From NCBI GenBank assembly GCA_024742665.1, contig JANSYA010000012.1, forward strand, positions 58,435 through 122,434: a stretch of DNA of 64,000 nt. The letters are read 5' to 3'. The notes below the pieces were generated by a model that was not told the origin of the DNA, searched no databases, and worked only from the letters and a program-made list of their open reading frames with translations. The translations under genes and the position numbers were made by a program. Below are positions 42,087 through 51,307 of this stretch, in pieces (the stretch's first letter is position 1; every line of letters starts with the position of its first letter). The DNA is from a bacterium (GTDB lineage Bacteria > Spirochaetota > Leptospiria > Leptospirales > Leptonemataceae).

Positions 42087-43768
42087 TTTTTTGGTCGACG
42101 ATCGGCTTGCTCGACGCGCCAGAGATCCAGGTAGAGTCCGCGCAGGAGCAATGTGCTTTCGACTTGCTTTCCCTGATCGTCCCGGAGGCTGGCGCGAAAT
42201 TCGGGGATGGGACTGTATAAAAATACGTTTCGAATGCCCGCCGGCAGGCGATAGTTCGGATCGTGCCGGGGTAAAAACTGGAGCCGTGTTCCGGCTTTGA
42301 GTAGATGGCTGAGGGCCAGTAAATTTCCAGGATGGTGGCGTTCGAAGTCGCCAACGACCAGGGGTTGCCGGGCCTGGTTAATAATTTCAGCGGCCTTCGG
42401 CAGCTTCACGCTGATGCCTTTCGTCCAGACGACCTGCCGCTGCGCATTCGCGTAGCAGCTCGCCAGGCCGGCCGCGAGTATCGCGAATAGCAGGGCGCGT
42501 CCCGGCGAAATTACGAATCGCCGTGGACTCTGTGCCGGCGGCGAATCCAGCGCGATCGCCACGGCGCACAGGGCCGCGATCCAGGCGGGCGTCAAATAGC
42601 GCCCGGATATGGAGCGAATGCCGCCGAAGAGTAAATCCGGCAGCAGCAGCATCACGATCGGAATCAAGAAGAGCGCGAACAGCAGGTCGCGAAGCCTGCG
42701 TGGTCCGGCGTTTTTGTACACGAAGAAGAGCGCGTAGAGCGTCAGGCCGACGGTCGCGAGCACTCCGATCAGCATCAGGGGCGATTCGATTTTACCGCTG
42801 ACGTCATCGACGTTCCAGAAAACGCGGCTGATATTCAAAGCCAGGCTTTCGAACAGTTCAATGCGCGGAATCGTGGTGACCTTCGACCAGGCCATCGACA
42901 GCGAAAAGGCCTGCAGATTCCGCCACAAAAGATAGGCCCAGGGCGCGAATAGCGCGACGCCCGCGGTCATTGCGGCCGCCGCTGTCAGGCTGAGCCGGTT
43001 GATGTGCAAGCGTGTGCATAGAGCGACGAAGATCGCCTGAGAAAATAAAACGGCGGCCGTTGAAAAAGAAACGTATAGAGCAAGCGCGACGAAACCGGCG
43101 TAGACGGACCACGCGCCGAAAACGCGCCCCGTATAGGAATCGGCATGTATATTTCGCGGATTTCCTGGTGTCTGCTCTTTAGATGTTAGTATTGATTCCG
43201 TCAGGTGCAGGGCCCGCAGCAGCGCGGCGTTCAGGGCGATGATCAGCGCGGCCCAGAGCGAATACTGTCTGGCCTCCTGGGCGTATAGCACGAAGAAGGG
43301 CGATACGGCGATCAGCGCCACCCCCGACCAGCAGGCCCTGCGCGAAGCTCCCAATTCGAGGCAGAGCCAGAACATGGCCGGCAGGGCGAGCAGACTGAGT
43401 ATGGCCGAAAGGCCGCGCAGGACTGCGATCGAGTCGCCGAATTGAGCGACGTAGATGCGCGCGAGTATATAATACACCGGCGGATGCTGGGGTTCGTCTT
43501 CGGCCAGCCCGCGGATCGTATCGAATACGCCGCGCTCCGGACGATCGCGGGTCAGGGCCTGGACCTTGCTTACATCCAGGGGCTTCGCATTGTAAATCGC
43601 GCCGCGCCACTCCCGGGCCTGAGTCCCGGCCGCGAAGAGCTGCGTATAGACTTCGTCGTGCCAGAGCAGTTTGTGTTCGGCGTTATAGAATCGAAAAAAC
43701 ACGCCGGCGACGATCGCCGTGAATATCAGCGCGCGGCCGAAAATTCGCGCGAATCGCTCGAAATTCAT
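42083..43768 (-). CDS. GT39/ArnT-like membrane glycosyltransferase
   Basis: The 561-residue polytopic protein has about 11 hydrophobic segments. The first luminal loop carries the Asp-Glu motif KLLWHDEVYTQLF, followed by EDEPQHPPVYYILARIYV and FFVLYAQEARQYSLW, hallmarks of polyprenyl-phosphate-sugar-dependent GT39/ArnT-type enzymes. It likely transfers a sugar to an envelope acceptor on the periplasmic face. Its ATG overlaps the stop of the L,D-transpeptidase gene (ATGA), indicating coupled expression. The acceptor is unknown. Confidence 0.85.
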   Translation of the reverse strand: MNFERFARIFGRALIFTAIVAGVFFRFYNAEHKLLWHDEVYTQLFAAGTQAREWRGAIYNAKPLDVSKVQALTRDRPERGVFDTIRGLAEDEPQHPPVYYILARIYVAQFGDSIAVLRGLSAILSLLALPAMFWLCLELGASRRACWSGVALIAVSPFFVLYAQEARQYSLWAALIIALNAALLRALHLTESILTSKEQTPGNPRNIHADSYTGRVFGAWSVYAGFVALALYVSFSTAAVLFSQAIFVALCTRLHINRLSLTAAAAMTAGVALFAPWAYLLWRNLQAFSLSMAWSKVTTIPRIELFESLALNISRVFWNVDDVSGKIESPLMLIGVLATVGLTLYALFFVYKNAGPRRLRDLLFALFLIPIVMLLLPDLLFGGIRSISGRYLTPAWIAALCAVAIALDSPPAQSPRRFVISPGRALLFAILAAGLASCYANAQRQVVWTKGISVKLPKAAEIINQARQPLVVGDFERHHPGNLLALSHLLKAGTRLQFLPRHDPNYRLPAGIRNVFLYSPIPEFRASLRDDQGKQVESTLLLRGLYLDLWRVEQADRRPKN

Positions 43769-44616
43769 TCGGCGATCCGGACTGCGTAGCGTTTGTCGCG
43801 TACGACGATGTCCGGTGGAACCCGGTCGGCTTCGAAGGCGTCGTAGCCGGGCTGGAGTTCGCGCCAGAAATCATACCATTTATGGCCGCGTGCTTTGCGC
43901 GTGCGTTCGGCGGTCATGCGAAAGGGAAATATGTGAACGCGAAAAAATTTCTGACCGCCGGACAGGGCGGCGTCCGCCAGGGTGTAGATCTCTTCGATCT
44001 TTTCGTCGGTCATAGCGAAGCAACCAATCGAAACATTCGAACCGTGCACCATCAAAAAGGATCCCGTTCGCTCGTGGGCGCGGTCATAAACATTCGGAAA
44101 TCCCAGGTTAAACGAAAGATGAAAGCGACTGCGCGGGTTCATCTGGCTCGGCGGAACGAAATAAAAACCTTCGGGAGCCTGTCGATCGCCTTCGCGCAGT
44201 TTCGGGCCGAGTTCGCCGGACATCGCGACCACGGGATATTCGCGAAAGAGGCGAAAGCCGGGAGCGTCCGCGGCGCGCATCCACAGCTCCAGCACGCGTT
44301 CTTCTTTGAAGATGCGTATAAAGATCTCGTCGCCGACCGCAAGTCCACGCTCCGCGAGATCGACGCGCAGTCCGGGCAGCACGCGTTCCGCCGCCAGCTG
44401 CGCCCGGTCGCTATCGTCGGCTCGGGCGCTACAGGCGCTCGGACTCAGGGCCGAGAGCAAAGAAAGGCAGAGCATACCGACACGCCGTAAACCGCGCGCG
44501 ACACAATCTGTCTTCGGCGCTCTTTCGGGAAACGCGGAAAACAAAAAGGACGCGGAAGACGTAGCAGGCGCGTGAGCTTCGTCCGGTCGATCGCATCGCG
44601 GGCGGAAATTCAACAT
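43765..44616 (-). CDS. exported L,D-transpeptidase family protein (YafK-like)
   Basis: The 283-residue protein has an N-terminal hydrophobic signal (MLCLSLLSALSPSACSA) and a YkuD/YafK-type catalytic block FLMVHGSNVSIGCFAMTDEK with catalytic Cys and upstream His. YafK-like enzymes cut or form peptidoglycan links. The annotated ATG at 44616 places about 47 residues before the signal; starts near 44475 are possible and give a more normal export signal. It is coupled to the GT39 gene, suggesting envelope assembly. Confidence 0.85.
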   Translation of the reverse strand: MLNFRPRCDRPDEAHAPATSSASFLFSAFPERAPKTDCVARGLRRVGMLCLSLLSALSPSACSARADDSDRAQLAAERVLPGLRVDLAERGLAVGDEIFIRIFKEERVLELWMRAADAPGFRLFREYPVVAMSGELGPKLREGDRQAPEGFYFVPPSQMNPRSRFHLSFNLGFPNVYDRAHERTGSFLMVHGSNVSIGCFAMTDEKIEEIYTLADAALSGGQKFFRVHIFPFRMTAERTRKARGHKWYDFWRELQPGYDAFEADRVPPDIVVRDKRYAVRIAE

Positions 44617-44687
44617 ACCCCGCTACGAAGCCAGCGCCGAATTGTGGCGCAAACTATTTTTTTACTGTGATCCGTCGGCGCTTGCAG

Positions 44688-45338
44688 TCACTGTGTCGCC
44701 GCTTCGATCGGCGAAAAGATCTGAAAATTCTGATTCGCCAAAAAATCCGGCGCGGCGGTTTCCTGAAATCCAGCCGCTCGCATTTGTTCGCGCACGATCG
44801 TCGGATCGCTCCAGTGGCCGGCGCTCAAAAATAAACGCATGATGCCCGACATATCGTGGCGATGATCGATGGTCGCAACGCGTCCGCCGGGCTTCAAATA
44901 TTTTTCGCGAACCAGCGCGAAATAATCGGCCTGGTTTTCGATATGATGATAGGTATTCACGAGAAAGATCAGGTCGACTCGTTCCGGCAATTTGGGATCG
45001 GCGAAGGCTCCCGAAACCACCTGTAGATTGTTTAGATTTTCTGCGACGCGCAGTTCTTCCAGGCCCCGCGTGAGTTCGGGCGTGACTTCGACCGCGTAAA
45101 TTTTCCCCTCCGGCAGCGCGCCGGCGAATCGCTGCGAAAAATATCCGCTGCCCGCGCCCAGATCCGCGACGATCGCGTTCGGCGATAAATCCAGCTCTTG
45201 AATAACCCGATCGGGCTGCTGCCAGCTTGCGCGGCTGAATCCCTGCGAATAATCCAGGCGATCAAAACCCTGGCAGGCGCTCAGGCTCGCAAGAAGAACC
45301 ATGGACCAGCATACATTAGAGATGAGTGTTCGTATCAT
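44688..45338 (-). CDS. class I SAM methyltransferase with lipoprotein-type signal
   Basis: The 216-residue protein starts MIRTLISNVCWSMVLLASLS then AC at 45338, 6 bp after AAAGGAG. The N-terminus looks like a lipoprotein signal with lipobox LSAC. The mature region is a Rossmann methyltransferase: VADLGAGSGYFSQRFA (SAM motif I), IYAVEVTPE, VDLIFLVNTYHHI and LKPGGRVATIDHRH. Export of a SAM-dependent enzyme is unexpected because SAM is cytoplasmic. Either the segment is a non-cleaved anchor or the protein has lost methyl transfer. Substrate unknown. Confidence 0.82.
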   Translation of the reverse strand: MIRTLISNVCWSMVLLASLSACQGFDRLDYSQGFSRASWQQPDRVIQELDLSPNAIVADLGAGSGYFSQRFAGALPEGKIYAVEVTPELTRGLEELRVAENLNNLQVVSGAFADPKLPERVDLIFLVNTYHHIENQADYFALVREKYLKPGGRVATIDHRHDMSGIMRLFLSAGHWSDPTIVREQMRAAGFQETAAPDFLANQNFQIFSPIEAATQ

Positions 45339-45481
45339 CAGCTTGCTCCTTTGAAAGTCGCGCATCGCATCAATTGTCTCCGCGGGAGAACGCGACGCGC
45401 GTTGAATGATCGAGAGCTTAGCCGAATGCGCGCAGCGGCGCTGCTGGATTCCGAAAATGTGTCGATCGTTTCTGAAATCGA

Positions 45482-46600
45482 TCAGTACTTTTGCCGTTTG
45501 TTTTCATCTTCAGCGGAAGCCCGCGGATTCGATGCGGCCAGGGCGTCGCGTCGATAGCCGGTGGGAGTCGTGCCGGTGATGCTTTTGAAAGCCCGATTGA
45601 AGGGCGCCAGCGATCCGAAGCCCAGGTCCATGGCGATGCGAATTACCGGGGTGTCTTTTTGATTCGCGTCCCCCAGAACTTCGCAGGCCGCTTGAACGCG
45701 ATAGCGATTCACGAAATCGCTGAAGTTGCGAAAGCCGAGAGCGCCGTTGATCGCGCGTCGCAGGCGATACTCCTGGACGTTCAGGCGCGTGGCCAGCCGG
45801 CGAATGGTCAGTCCTTCTTCGCGGTAGGCCTCTTCGTCGCCTTCCATCGCTGCGGTCAATTTCGCGAGCAGCTCGGGATCGGCGGCTTCGGCTTCGCCCG
45901 ATTCCGACCGGCTCTTTTGGGGCGGCGATGCGGCCAGAGCCCCGTCCATAAACTGCAGGCCCCGCAGACCGAAGTACAGATTAAAGCCGAGCAGCGTTGT
46001 GAAGTGCAGCGCTTCGAGCACCAGCGGAGCCCGCTCAAGCTGCTTTAAGGCGATTTCTGAAAACAATACGGCGACGGTATAAATGCCGGTCGTGATGATA
46101 AAGATGCTGCGCAGCCGGCGTCGGCTTTCCAATAGGTCTTCTTCGCGGCCGGTGTAGGCCGTCAGCAGGGCGGCGGCGACGAATCCCAGCGAAAAGACCT
46201 GCGGGAACAGGCGCAGGATCGCGGCGGCGGCCGCTTCGCTTTCGATTGCGGCGAAGACGAATTCCGGTGCGCGATAGTGTTTGGCGAGAGTGAATCCTTC
46301 GACCGCGATAAAGATCATCCAGTGAATCGCGCGCGGGCGAAAATTGTCGTCGAAGAGCGTGCGCGTAAACAGCCAGAAAAAGAAGGGCCCGGATATACAG
46401 CCGGGCAAAACGATCCAGCGCAGCCACTCGTAGCCCGGCCGGTCGTCGGTCAGAGTGCAAACGAGATAGCAGCCCATGCAATACAGGAAGACCGCGCCGA
46501 TGACGCCGACCCGGGTATGGCGCTGGCGCGCGAATAGCAGCAGCGCGTGATACCAGAAGAGAGTCATCGCGGCGATTTTTAATACAACGATAGCTTGCAT
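45482..46600 (-). CDS. membrane-anchored AraC-family regulator
   Basis: The 372-residue protein starts at MQAIVVLKIAAMTLF (ATG 46600); longer in-frame starts would cross the divergent promoter region. Seven hydrophobic segments (about 1-230) precede an AraC DNA-binding domain: LTIRRLATRLNVQEYRLRRA, YRVQAACEVLGD, then RIAMDLGFGSLAPFNRAF and GTTPTGYRRD. This 7TM-AraC plan is known from other spirochaetes and Bacteroidetes and implies transcription control from the inner membrane by an unknown signal. It is divergent from the TetR gene at 46859. Confidence 0.87.
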   Translation of the reverse strand: MQAIVVLKIAAMTLFWYHALLLFARQRHTRVGVIGAVFLYCMGCYLVCTLTDDRPGYEWLRWIVLPGCISGPFFFWLFTRTLFDDNFRPRAIHWMIFIAVEGFTLAKHYRAPEFVFAAIESEAAAAAILRLFPQVFSLGFVAAALLTAYTGREEDLLESRRRLRSIFIITTGIYTVAVLFSEIALKQLERAPLVLEALHFTTLLGFNLYFGLRGLQFMDGALAASPPQKSRSESGEAEAADPELLAKLTAAMEGDEEAYREEGLTIRRLATRLNVQEYRLRRAINGALGFRNFSDFVNRYRVQAACEVLGDANQKDTPVIRIAMDLGFGSLAPFNRAFKSITGTTPTGYRRDALAASNPRASAEDENKRQKY

Positions 46601-46858
46601 AGAATAAGAAAGGATGCGGCTTATGATCGCGGACCCCGGTCCGGGCTGAGCAATGTCATTGCCGGGGCGCCGGATCAGCACAAATGCGGTGATTCTTTGC
46701 GGACAGTCCAGCCTTATTCCGCCTTCGGGGCCGGCGTGGCGGCGTCTTTTCCGCAAGAACGGGCGAAAAATATTTGCGTGGAAACTGCATGCCCTATTCG
46801 GTATAGAAAGATCGTATGCGCGCATGACGAAGCCGCGCGGGATCGATCGGTTCATCAC

Positions 46859-47548
46859 ATGCCCGGCGGTAAAATAGAAACTCGACAGAAGATTCTCGAC
46901 GCCACCTGGCGACTCATGGAGGCGCGCCCGAACGAAGCCGTCAACATGAGTGAAATCGCGAAGTCCGCCGGAATTTCGCGGCAGGCTCTATACCTGCACT
47001 TCGAAACGCGAACGCGCTTGATGCTGGCCACGGTGCAATACGTCGACGAAGTCAAAGGGCTCAACGAACGTCTCGGCGCGCTGGAATCGGCGCGTTCGGG
47101 AATCGATCTGCTGAATTCCTGCGTGGAAGTCTGGGGCAACTATATCCCCGAGATTTACGGTCTGGCCCGGGCGCTGCGCAATACCCGCGATCGCGACGAA
47201 GCGAGCGCCGCCGCCTGGAGCGATGCGATGCGCTGTGTGCGTGATATCTGCGTGCTGGCGATCGATCGACTGCAGAAAGAAGGCCTTCTGCACCCGGACT
47301 GGTCCCGGCGCGAAGCGATCGAATTGATGTGGTCGCTGATCTCGATCGAAAGCTGGGAGCAACTGGTCCAGGAAAGCAATTTCACGACGCGCCAGTTCGT
47401 GCAGATGACTCAGAAGATGCTGCGCAAGACTCTGCTTAAATCCGAAAGCCCGCGGCGTGCGAACCGAAAATCGCCGGCCAAAAAATCGGCGGCGGCCCCG
47501 TCGCTCCAAAAGAGCGGTCGAAAGCCCGCGCGAAAAACCGCCCGATAG
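46859..47548 (+). CDS. TetR-family regulator with basic C-terminal tail
   Basis: The 229-residue protein starts MPGGKIETRQKILDATWRLM and has a TetR HTH (NMSEIAKSAGISRQALYLHF). The ligand domain is followed by a Lys/Arg/Ala-rich tail (about 30 residues, RKSPAKKSAAAPSLQKSGRK). This tail is unusual for TetR proteins and may add non-specific DNA binding. Two identical-type palindromes immediately downstream control the next gene and are its likely operators. A start at 46595 was rejected as it overlaps the divergent AraC gene. Confidence 0.86.
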   Translation: MPGGKIETRQKILDATWRLMEARPNEAVNMSEIAKSAGISRQALYLHFETRTRLMLATVQYVDEVKGLNERLGALESARSGIDLLNSCVEVWGNYIPEIYGLARALRNTRDRDEASAAAWSDAMRCVRDICVLAIDRLQKEGLLHPDWSRREAIELMWSLISIESWEQLVQESNFTTRQFVQMTQKMLRKTLLKSESPRRANRKSPAKKSAAAPSLQKSGRKPARKTAR

Positions 47549-47560
47549 TCAGGATTTTTT

Positions 47561-47619
47561 CTTGACAGCCTGTCAAGTATGGCGTGTTTCTGGCTTATGT
47601 TGCTTGACAGTCTGTCAAG
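47561..47619. promoter_or_regulatory. twin operators CTTGACAG-N-CTGTCAAG
   Basis: Two 17-bp palindromes, CTTGACAGCCTGTCAAG (47561-47577) and CTTGACAGTCTGTCAAG (47603-47619), are 42 bp apart centre to centre, i.e. four helical turns. Each contains a TTGACA that could double as a -35 box. They follow the TetR gene directly and precede the DUF4345 gene, which fits cooperative repression. Confidence 0.82.
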
Positions 47620-47659
47620 TTTCGTGTGCGGCCGCGGCGCGGTCGTCAGGAGGATGGTA

Positions 47660-48127
47660 ATGCAAAATTCTGGAGCCTTAAAGATCATATTGTGTCTGGC
47701 CGGCGGCGTGGCGATCGCCGTCGGATCGGGGATTCTGTTTTTTCCGGTGGCAATGTATGCGACCAACGATATCGCGTTGGGCGGCGCTGCGAGTCTGCTG
47801 AGCGAAGTCCGGGGATCGGGCGGCGCGATTCTGGCGGCCGGCCTGTTGGTTGTCAGCGGCGCCTTTATCGCCCGGCTGCGCTTTTCGGCGCTCTTGATTT
47901 CGACTGTGCTGTATTTATCGTATGGAGCTTCGCGGCTGCTGAGCCTGGCCCTGGACGGGGTTCCGGCTACGGGACTGCTGGCCGTTACGGCGCTGGAAAT
48001 CGTGATCGGCGGAATCTGTCTGTATGCGCTCGTGCGTTTTCGCCCCGACATCGATGTTGACGTTGACGTTGACGTCGATGTCGGTCGCGATAGGGCCGGA
48101 GCTTCGATCGGCGCCGACGCGGTCTGA
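47660..48127 (+). CDS. DUF4345-like membrane protein with DV-repeat tail
   Basis: The 155-residue protein has four hydrophobic segments in the DUF4345 pattern (GGVAIAVGSGILFFPVAMYA, then AASLLSEVRGSGGAILAAGL). The C-terminus carries five Asp-Val dipeptides (IDVDVDVDVDVG) encoded by a GACGTT-type microsatellite at about 48050-48083, prone to slippage. The start is the ATG at 47660 after AGGAGG. It lies behind two TetR-type operators, so it is probably repressed by the 46859 regulator. Function unknown. Confidence 0.8.
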   Translation: MQNSGALKIILCLAGGVAIAVGSGILFFPVAMYATNDIALGGAASLLSEVRGSGGAILAAGLLVVSGAFIARLRFSALLISTVLYLSYGASRLLSLALDGVPATGLLAVTALEIVIGGICLYALVRFRPDIDVDVDVDVDVGRDRAGASIGADAV

Positions 48128-48398
48128 ATGCGATGTCGACCGGGCGTCCGGATTCTGACTTCATTGACAGGATCCGGACGCGTCCATTTTATGGCGGCGT
48201 GTTTACCTCGATCCAAATTTCGTAAGAGTCTGCGAAGTCTCGAACTAAACCGACCGGCATAATCTACGCGGGCCCCGGCGGCCTGCCTGCACGCGCTGCG
48301 TTTAGTCACCTCTTGAGATTCGCCGACTCACTCCTGCCCGGGCCCGCCAGGGTCCGCGCGAAGCATTGTTATGCTCGCGCGTTGAGCCGTTACAGGAG

Positions 48399-48908
48399 AT
48401 GAAACGAAATTTCAGCGATCAAAGTTTCGAAAAGATCAAAAGTCCACGTCGGTCCTTCGCCCATGAATTCGAAGGCGAAGAGGAAGGCAACGTGCCTGGA
48501 TTTGCCGATCGCCAGGATTCGAAATCGCGACGGAAGAAAACCCGGGACTATCGCAAAACCGACCCCGGAAAAACAGAAAGCTTTCGGTGCCGCAAGTGCC
48601 GCGCCATGATCGGCTCGCCGCCTGCGGGGGGCAGTCAGCGCAACCACTGTCCGCTGTGTCTGTTCAGCATGCACGTCGACTATCGCCCCGGCGATCGCAG
48701 CGCGAACTGCGGTAGTTCCATGGAACCGATTTCGATCTGGGTACGAAAGGGCGAATGGGTGCTGCTGCATCGATGCATGGGCTGCGGCGTGATCCACTCG
48801 AATCGCATCGCCGCGGACGACAGCGAGATCGTATTGATGTCCATCGCGGCGCAGCCTCTGGCGCGACCGGCTTTTCCGCTGTATGGCGAGCAGGGCAGCG
48901 ATCCGTGA
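48399..48908 (+). CDS. RNHCP-domain zinc-binding protein
   Basis: The 169-residue protein has a basic/acidic N-terminal half, then FRCRKCRAMI, the name-giving RNHCPLCLFSMHVD segment, and VLLHRCMGCGVIHSNRIAAD. Three CxxC-type pairs indicate zinc binding, as in the RNHCP domain family. The function of the family is not established; a nucleic-acid role is often supposed. The ATG at 48399 follows AGGAG with no spacer, so initiation may be inefficient. Confidence 0.85.
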   Translation: MKRNFSDQSFEKIKSPRRSFAHEFEGEEEGNVPGFADRQDSKSRRKKTRDYRKTDPGKTESFRCRKCRAMIGSPPAGGSQRNHCPLCLFSMHVDYRPGDRSANCGSSMEPISIWVRKGEWVLLHRCMGCGVIHSNRIAADDSEIVLMSIAAQPLARPAFPLYGEQGSDP

Positions 48909-48995
48909 TCTGCGACGCGTTTACGCGATGAAAGATCCGCGTCAGACGGCTGCAATTTCGCTTTGCAGATTCGAGGGGCCGCATTCCATTGAGGC

Positions 48996-49838
48996 ATGGA
49001 CGGTGATTTGATTTCCAGCGCGCTCGCCGCTCGCCTGCGAGAATTTCAGGCGAGCGGGGCACTGCTGAGCGTATTGACCGGCGCAGGCATCAGCGCGGCG
49101 AGCGGCATTCCCACGTTTCGAGGCAAAGAGGGCTACTGGGTCGTCGGATCGCGCAACTATCAGCCCCAGGAAATCAGCACGCTCGACATGTTCGAGCGGC
49201 AGCCCCTGGAAGTCTGGAAGTGGTTTTTGTTTCGCAAGACGATGTGCGCGAAAGCGCGTCCGAACGACGGGCATCATGCGATCGTGGAGCTGGAGCGAAT
49301 CTTCGGCGACCGCTTTCGCCTGATTACCCAGAACGTGGACGGTCTGCACCAGGCGGCGGGTTCCTCCGAAGAGCGTTTGCTATCGATTCACGGGGATTTA
49401 CGCCACGCCCGCTGCAGCGATCTGTGTTCGTTCGATCTGTACGAATTTCCGGAGATTCCGAAGCAGCGCGGCGAAGATCTGACGCCCGCCGAAATCGAGC
49501 GGCTCAGGTGTCCGCAGTGCGGCGAATATTTACGCCCGCACGTCCTGTGGTTCGACGAGACCTACAACGAACCCTTTTATAAACTCGATACGACGCTGGC
49601 CGCCGCCGGTCGAACCGGACTGCTGGTGATCGTGGGAACCTCCGGCGCGACGAATCTACCGTTTCGCATTGTCGACGGCCTGCTGCGAAATTCAAAGGTA
49701 ACTCTGATCGATATTAACATAGAGGAAGACTCCCTCTTCGGGAAAATGCTCGCCCCCCACGAGAACGGTTTCCCGATCGTCGCGGAAAGTTCGGCCGCGC
49801 TGGGGGAATTAGTGCGATTCTTCCGGACCGAACAGTAG
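48996..49838 (+). CDS. cobB: sirtuin NAD-dependent protein deacylase
   Basis: The 280-residue Sir2 protein has VLTGAGISAASGIPTFRG (NAD binding), LITQNVDGLHQAAG (catalytic core) and IHGDLRHARCSDLC with catalytic His. The zinc Cys pairs are CSDLC and CPQC, and PHVLWFDETYNEPFY and IVGTSGATNLPFRIVD follow. It removes acyl groups from lysines using NAD. The class III Y-x-x-R desuccinylase motif is not evident, so deacetylation is more likely. It lies 10 bp before the ECF42 sigma gene, which may be co-transcribed. Confidence 0.93.
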   Translation: MDGDLISSALAARLREFQASGALLSVLTGAGISAASGIPTFRGKEGYWVVGSRNYQPQEISTLDMFERQPLEVWKWFLFRKTMCAKARPNDGHHAIVELERIFGDRFRLITQNVDGLHQAAGSSEERLLSIHGDLRHARCSDLCSFDLYEFPEIPKQRGEDLTPAEIERLRCPQCGEYLRPHVLWFDETYNEPFYKLDTTLAAAGRTGLLVIVGTSGATNLPFRIVDGLLRNSKVTLIDINIEEDSLFGKMLAPHENGFPIVAESSAALGELVRFFRTEQ

Positions 49839-49848
49839 ATCCGGGGCA

Positions 49849-51132
49849 ATGCACGAAATCGAAAGCATCTACCGCGACGAAGCCGGGCGCGTGCTGGCCA
49901 CGCTCGTGCGTTTGCTCGGCGATCTTGATTTAGCGGAAGAAGCTCTGGCCGAAGCTTTCGCCGTCGCCGTCGAACAGTGGCCGAAGCGCGGGATCCCCGA
50001 ACGGCCGCACGCCTGGCTGGTTTCCGTCGGTAAATTCAAAGCCATCGACGCACTGCGTCGTACAAAACGCGCCGGCGAACTGGTCGACGAAAACAGCGGC
50101 GCGGCGGCGACGCATATCGCCGATGGATTCAAAGACGCGGCTCGCAGTCGTGCGGGCTTCGCTTTCGCGCAGCCGTCGGACGAGCCGGCCTGGGAGCGCC
50201 ATGTCGTCGAGGACGATCAGCTGCGTTTGATCTTTTATTGCTGCCATCCCGCTTTGCCGTTGGACGCGCGCATCGCTCTGGCATTGCGCGAGGTTTGCGC
50301 GATGCGAACCGAAGAGATCGCCCGGGCCTATCTTGCTTCGACCGAAACGATTAAGAAAAGAATCACGCGGGCGAAGGCTCAAATCAAAGCGCAAAAGATT
50401 GCGTACGAAATTCCTTCCCGGAGCGAACTGGGTCCGCGACTGGCGGCGGCGCTGCACGTCGTTTATTTGATTTATAACGAAGGCTATCGCGCGAGCGCGG
50501 GCTCTGAGCATATGCGCAAAGAATTGAGCGAAGAGGCGCTGTATCTCAGTCGCGAATTGGTCAGGCTCGCGCCGAACGCCGAGAGCCGCGGTCTTTTGTC
50601 GCTGCTGCTCTTTCAGGAGAGTCGCCGCGAAACCCGCGTCGACGCGAAGGGCGATCCGGTCGCCTTAGAAGATCAGGATCGCGCGCGCTGGAACCATGCG
50701 CACATTCGCGACGGCGCCGAGTTATTGCAACAGGCGATGCTTTCGGGGCGACTGGGGCCGTACTCTTTGCAGGCGGCGATCGCTTCCGTACACGCTCTGG
50801 CCGAATCCTTCGCGGCGACGGCCTGGAGCGCGATCATCTCCTATTACGATATGCTGCTGGCGATTACTCCGGCTCCCGTGATCGAAATGAATCGCGCGAT
50901 CGCTGTGGGTATGCACGCGGGGCCGGCCGCCGGCCTGGAGATCCTGGATCGACTGAGTGCGAGCGGAGCGCTGGATGCCTACCATCCGCTGCAGGCGGCG
51001 CGGGCTGAATTTCTGAAGCGCCTGGGGCGAACAGCCGATGCGGCCGACGCCTACCGTCAGTCGATCGCTCACGCGCGACAGGAGCCGGAGCTGCGCTATC
51101 TGCGCCGGCAGCTGGCCGGACTGGAGCTGTAA
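49849..51132 (+). CDS. ECF42-group RNA polymerase sigma factor with TPR-like C-terminus
   Basis: The 427-residue sigma factor has region 2 (IYRDEAGRVLATLVRLLGDL, then RPHAWLVSVGKFKAIDALRR), region 4 (MRTEEIARAYLASTETIKKR) and a 200-residue helical C-terminal extension (LHVVYLIYNEGYRASAG, then APVIEMNRAIAVGMHAGPAA). This is the ECF42 plan, in which the extension replaces an anti-sigma factor. ECF42 genes are typically next to a DGPF/YCII protein, exactly as here. Target promoters unknown. Confidence 0.92.
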   Translation: MHEIESIYRDEAGRVLATLVRLLGDLDLAEEALAEAFAVAVEQWPKRGIPERPHAWLVSVGKFKAIDALRRTKRAGELVDENSGAAATHIADGFKDAARSRAGFAFAQPSDEPAWERHVVEDDQLRLIFYCCHPALPLDARIALALREVCAMRTEEIARAYLASTETIKKRITRAKAQIKAQKIAYEIPSRSELGPRLAAALHVVYLIYNEGYRASAGSEHMRKELSEEALYLSRELVRLAPNAESRGLLSLLLFQESRRETRVDAKGDPVALEDQDRARWNHAHIRDGAELLQQAMLSGRLGPYSLQAAIASVHALAESFAATAWSAIISYYDMLLAITPAPVIEMNRAIAVGMHAGPAAGLEILDRLSASGALDAYHPLQAARAEFLKRLGRTADAADAYRQSIAHARQEPELRYLRRQLAGLEL

Positions 51133-51307
51133 GCGGCATTGCTGCGCCCGGGTTTCGAAGCGATGCTGTTCAAAAAAGAGTGGCCTGCGCGCAAAAAAAG
51201 CGGTCCCGATGTCCCCGGCGCCTCGGGCCATTCGACTATAAGCAATCGTGAACCGCGGGGATTTCCGCGGATTCTATTTTCAAATTCCAGAACGCAGGAG
51301 CATAGAG

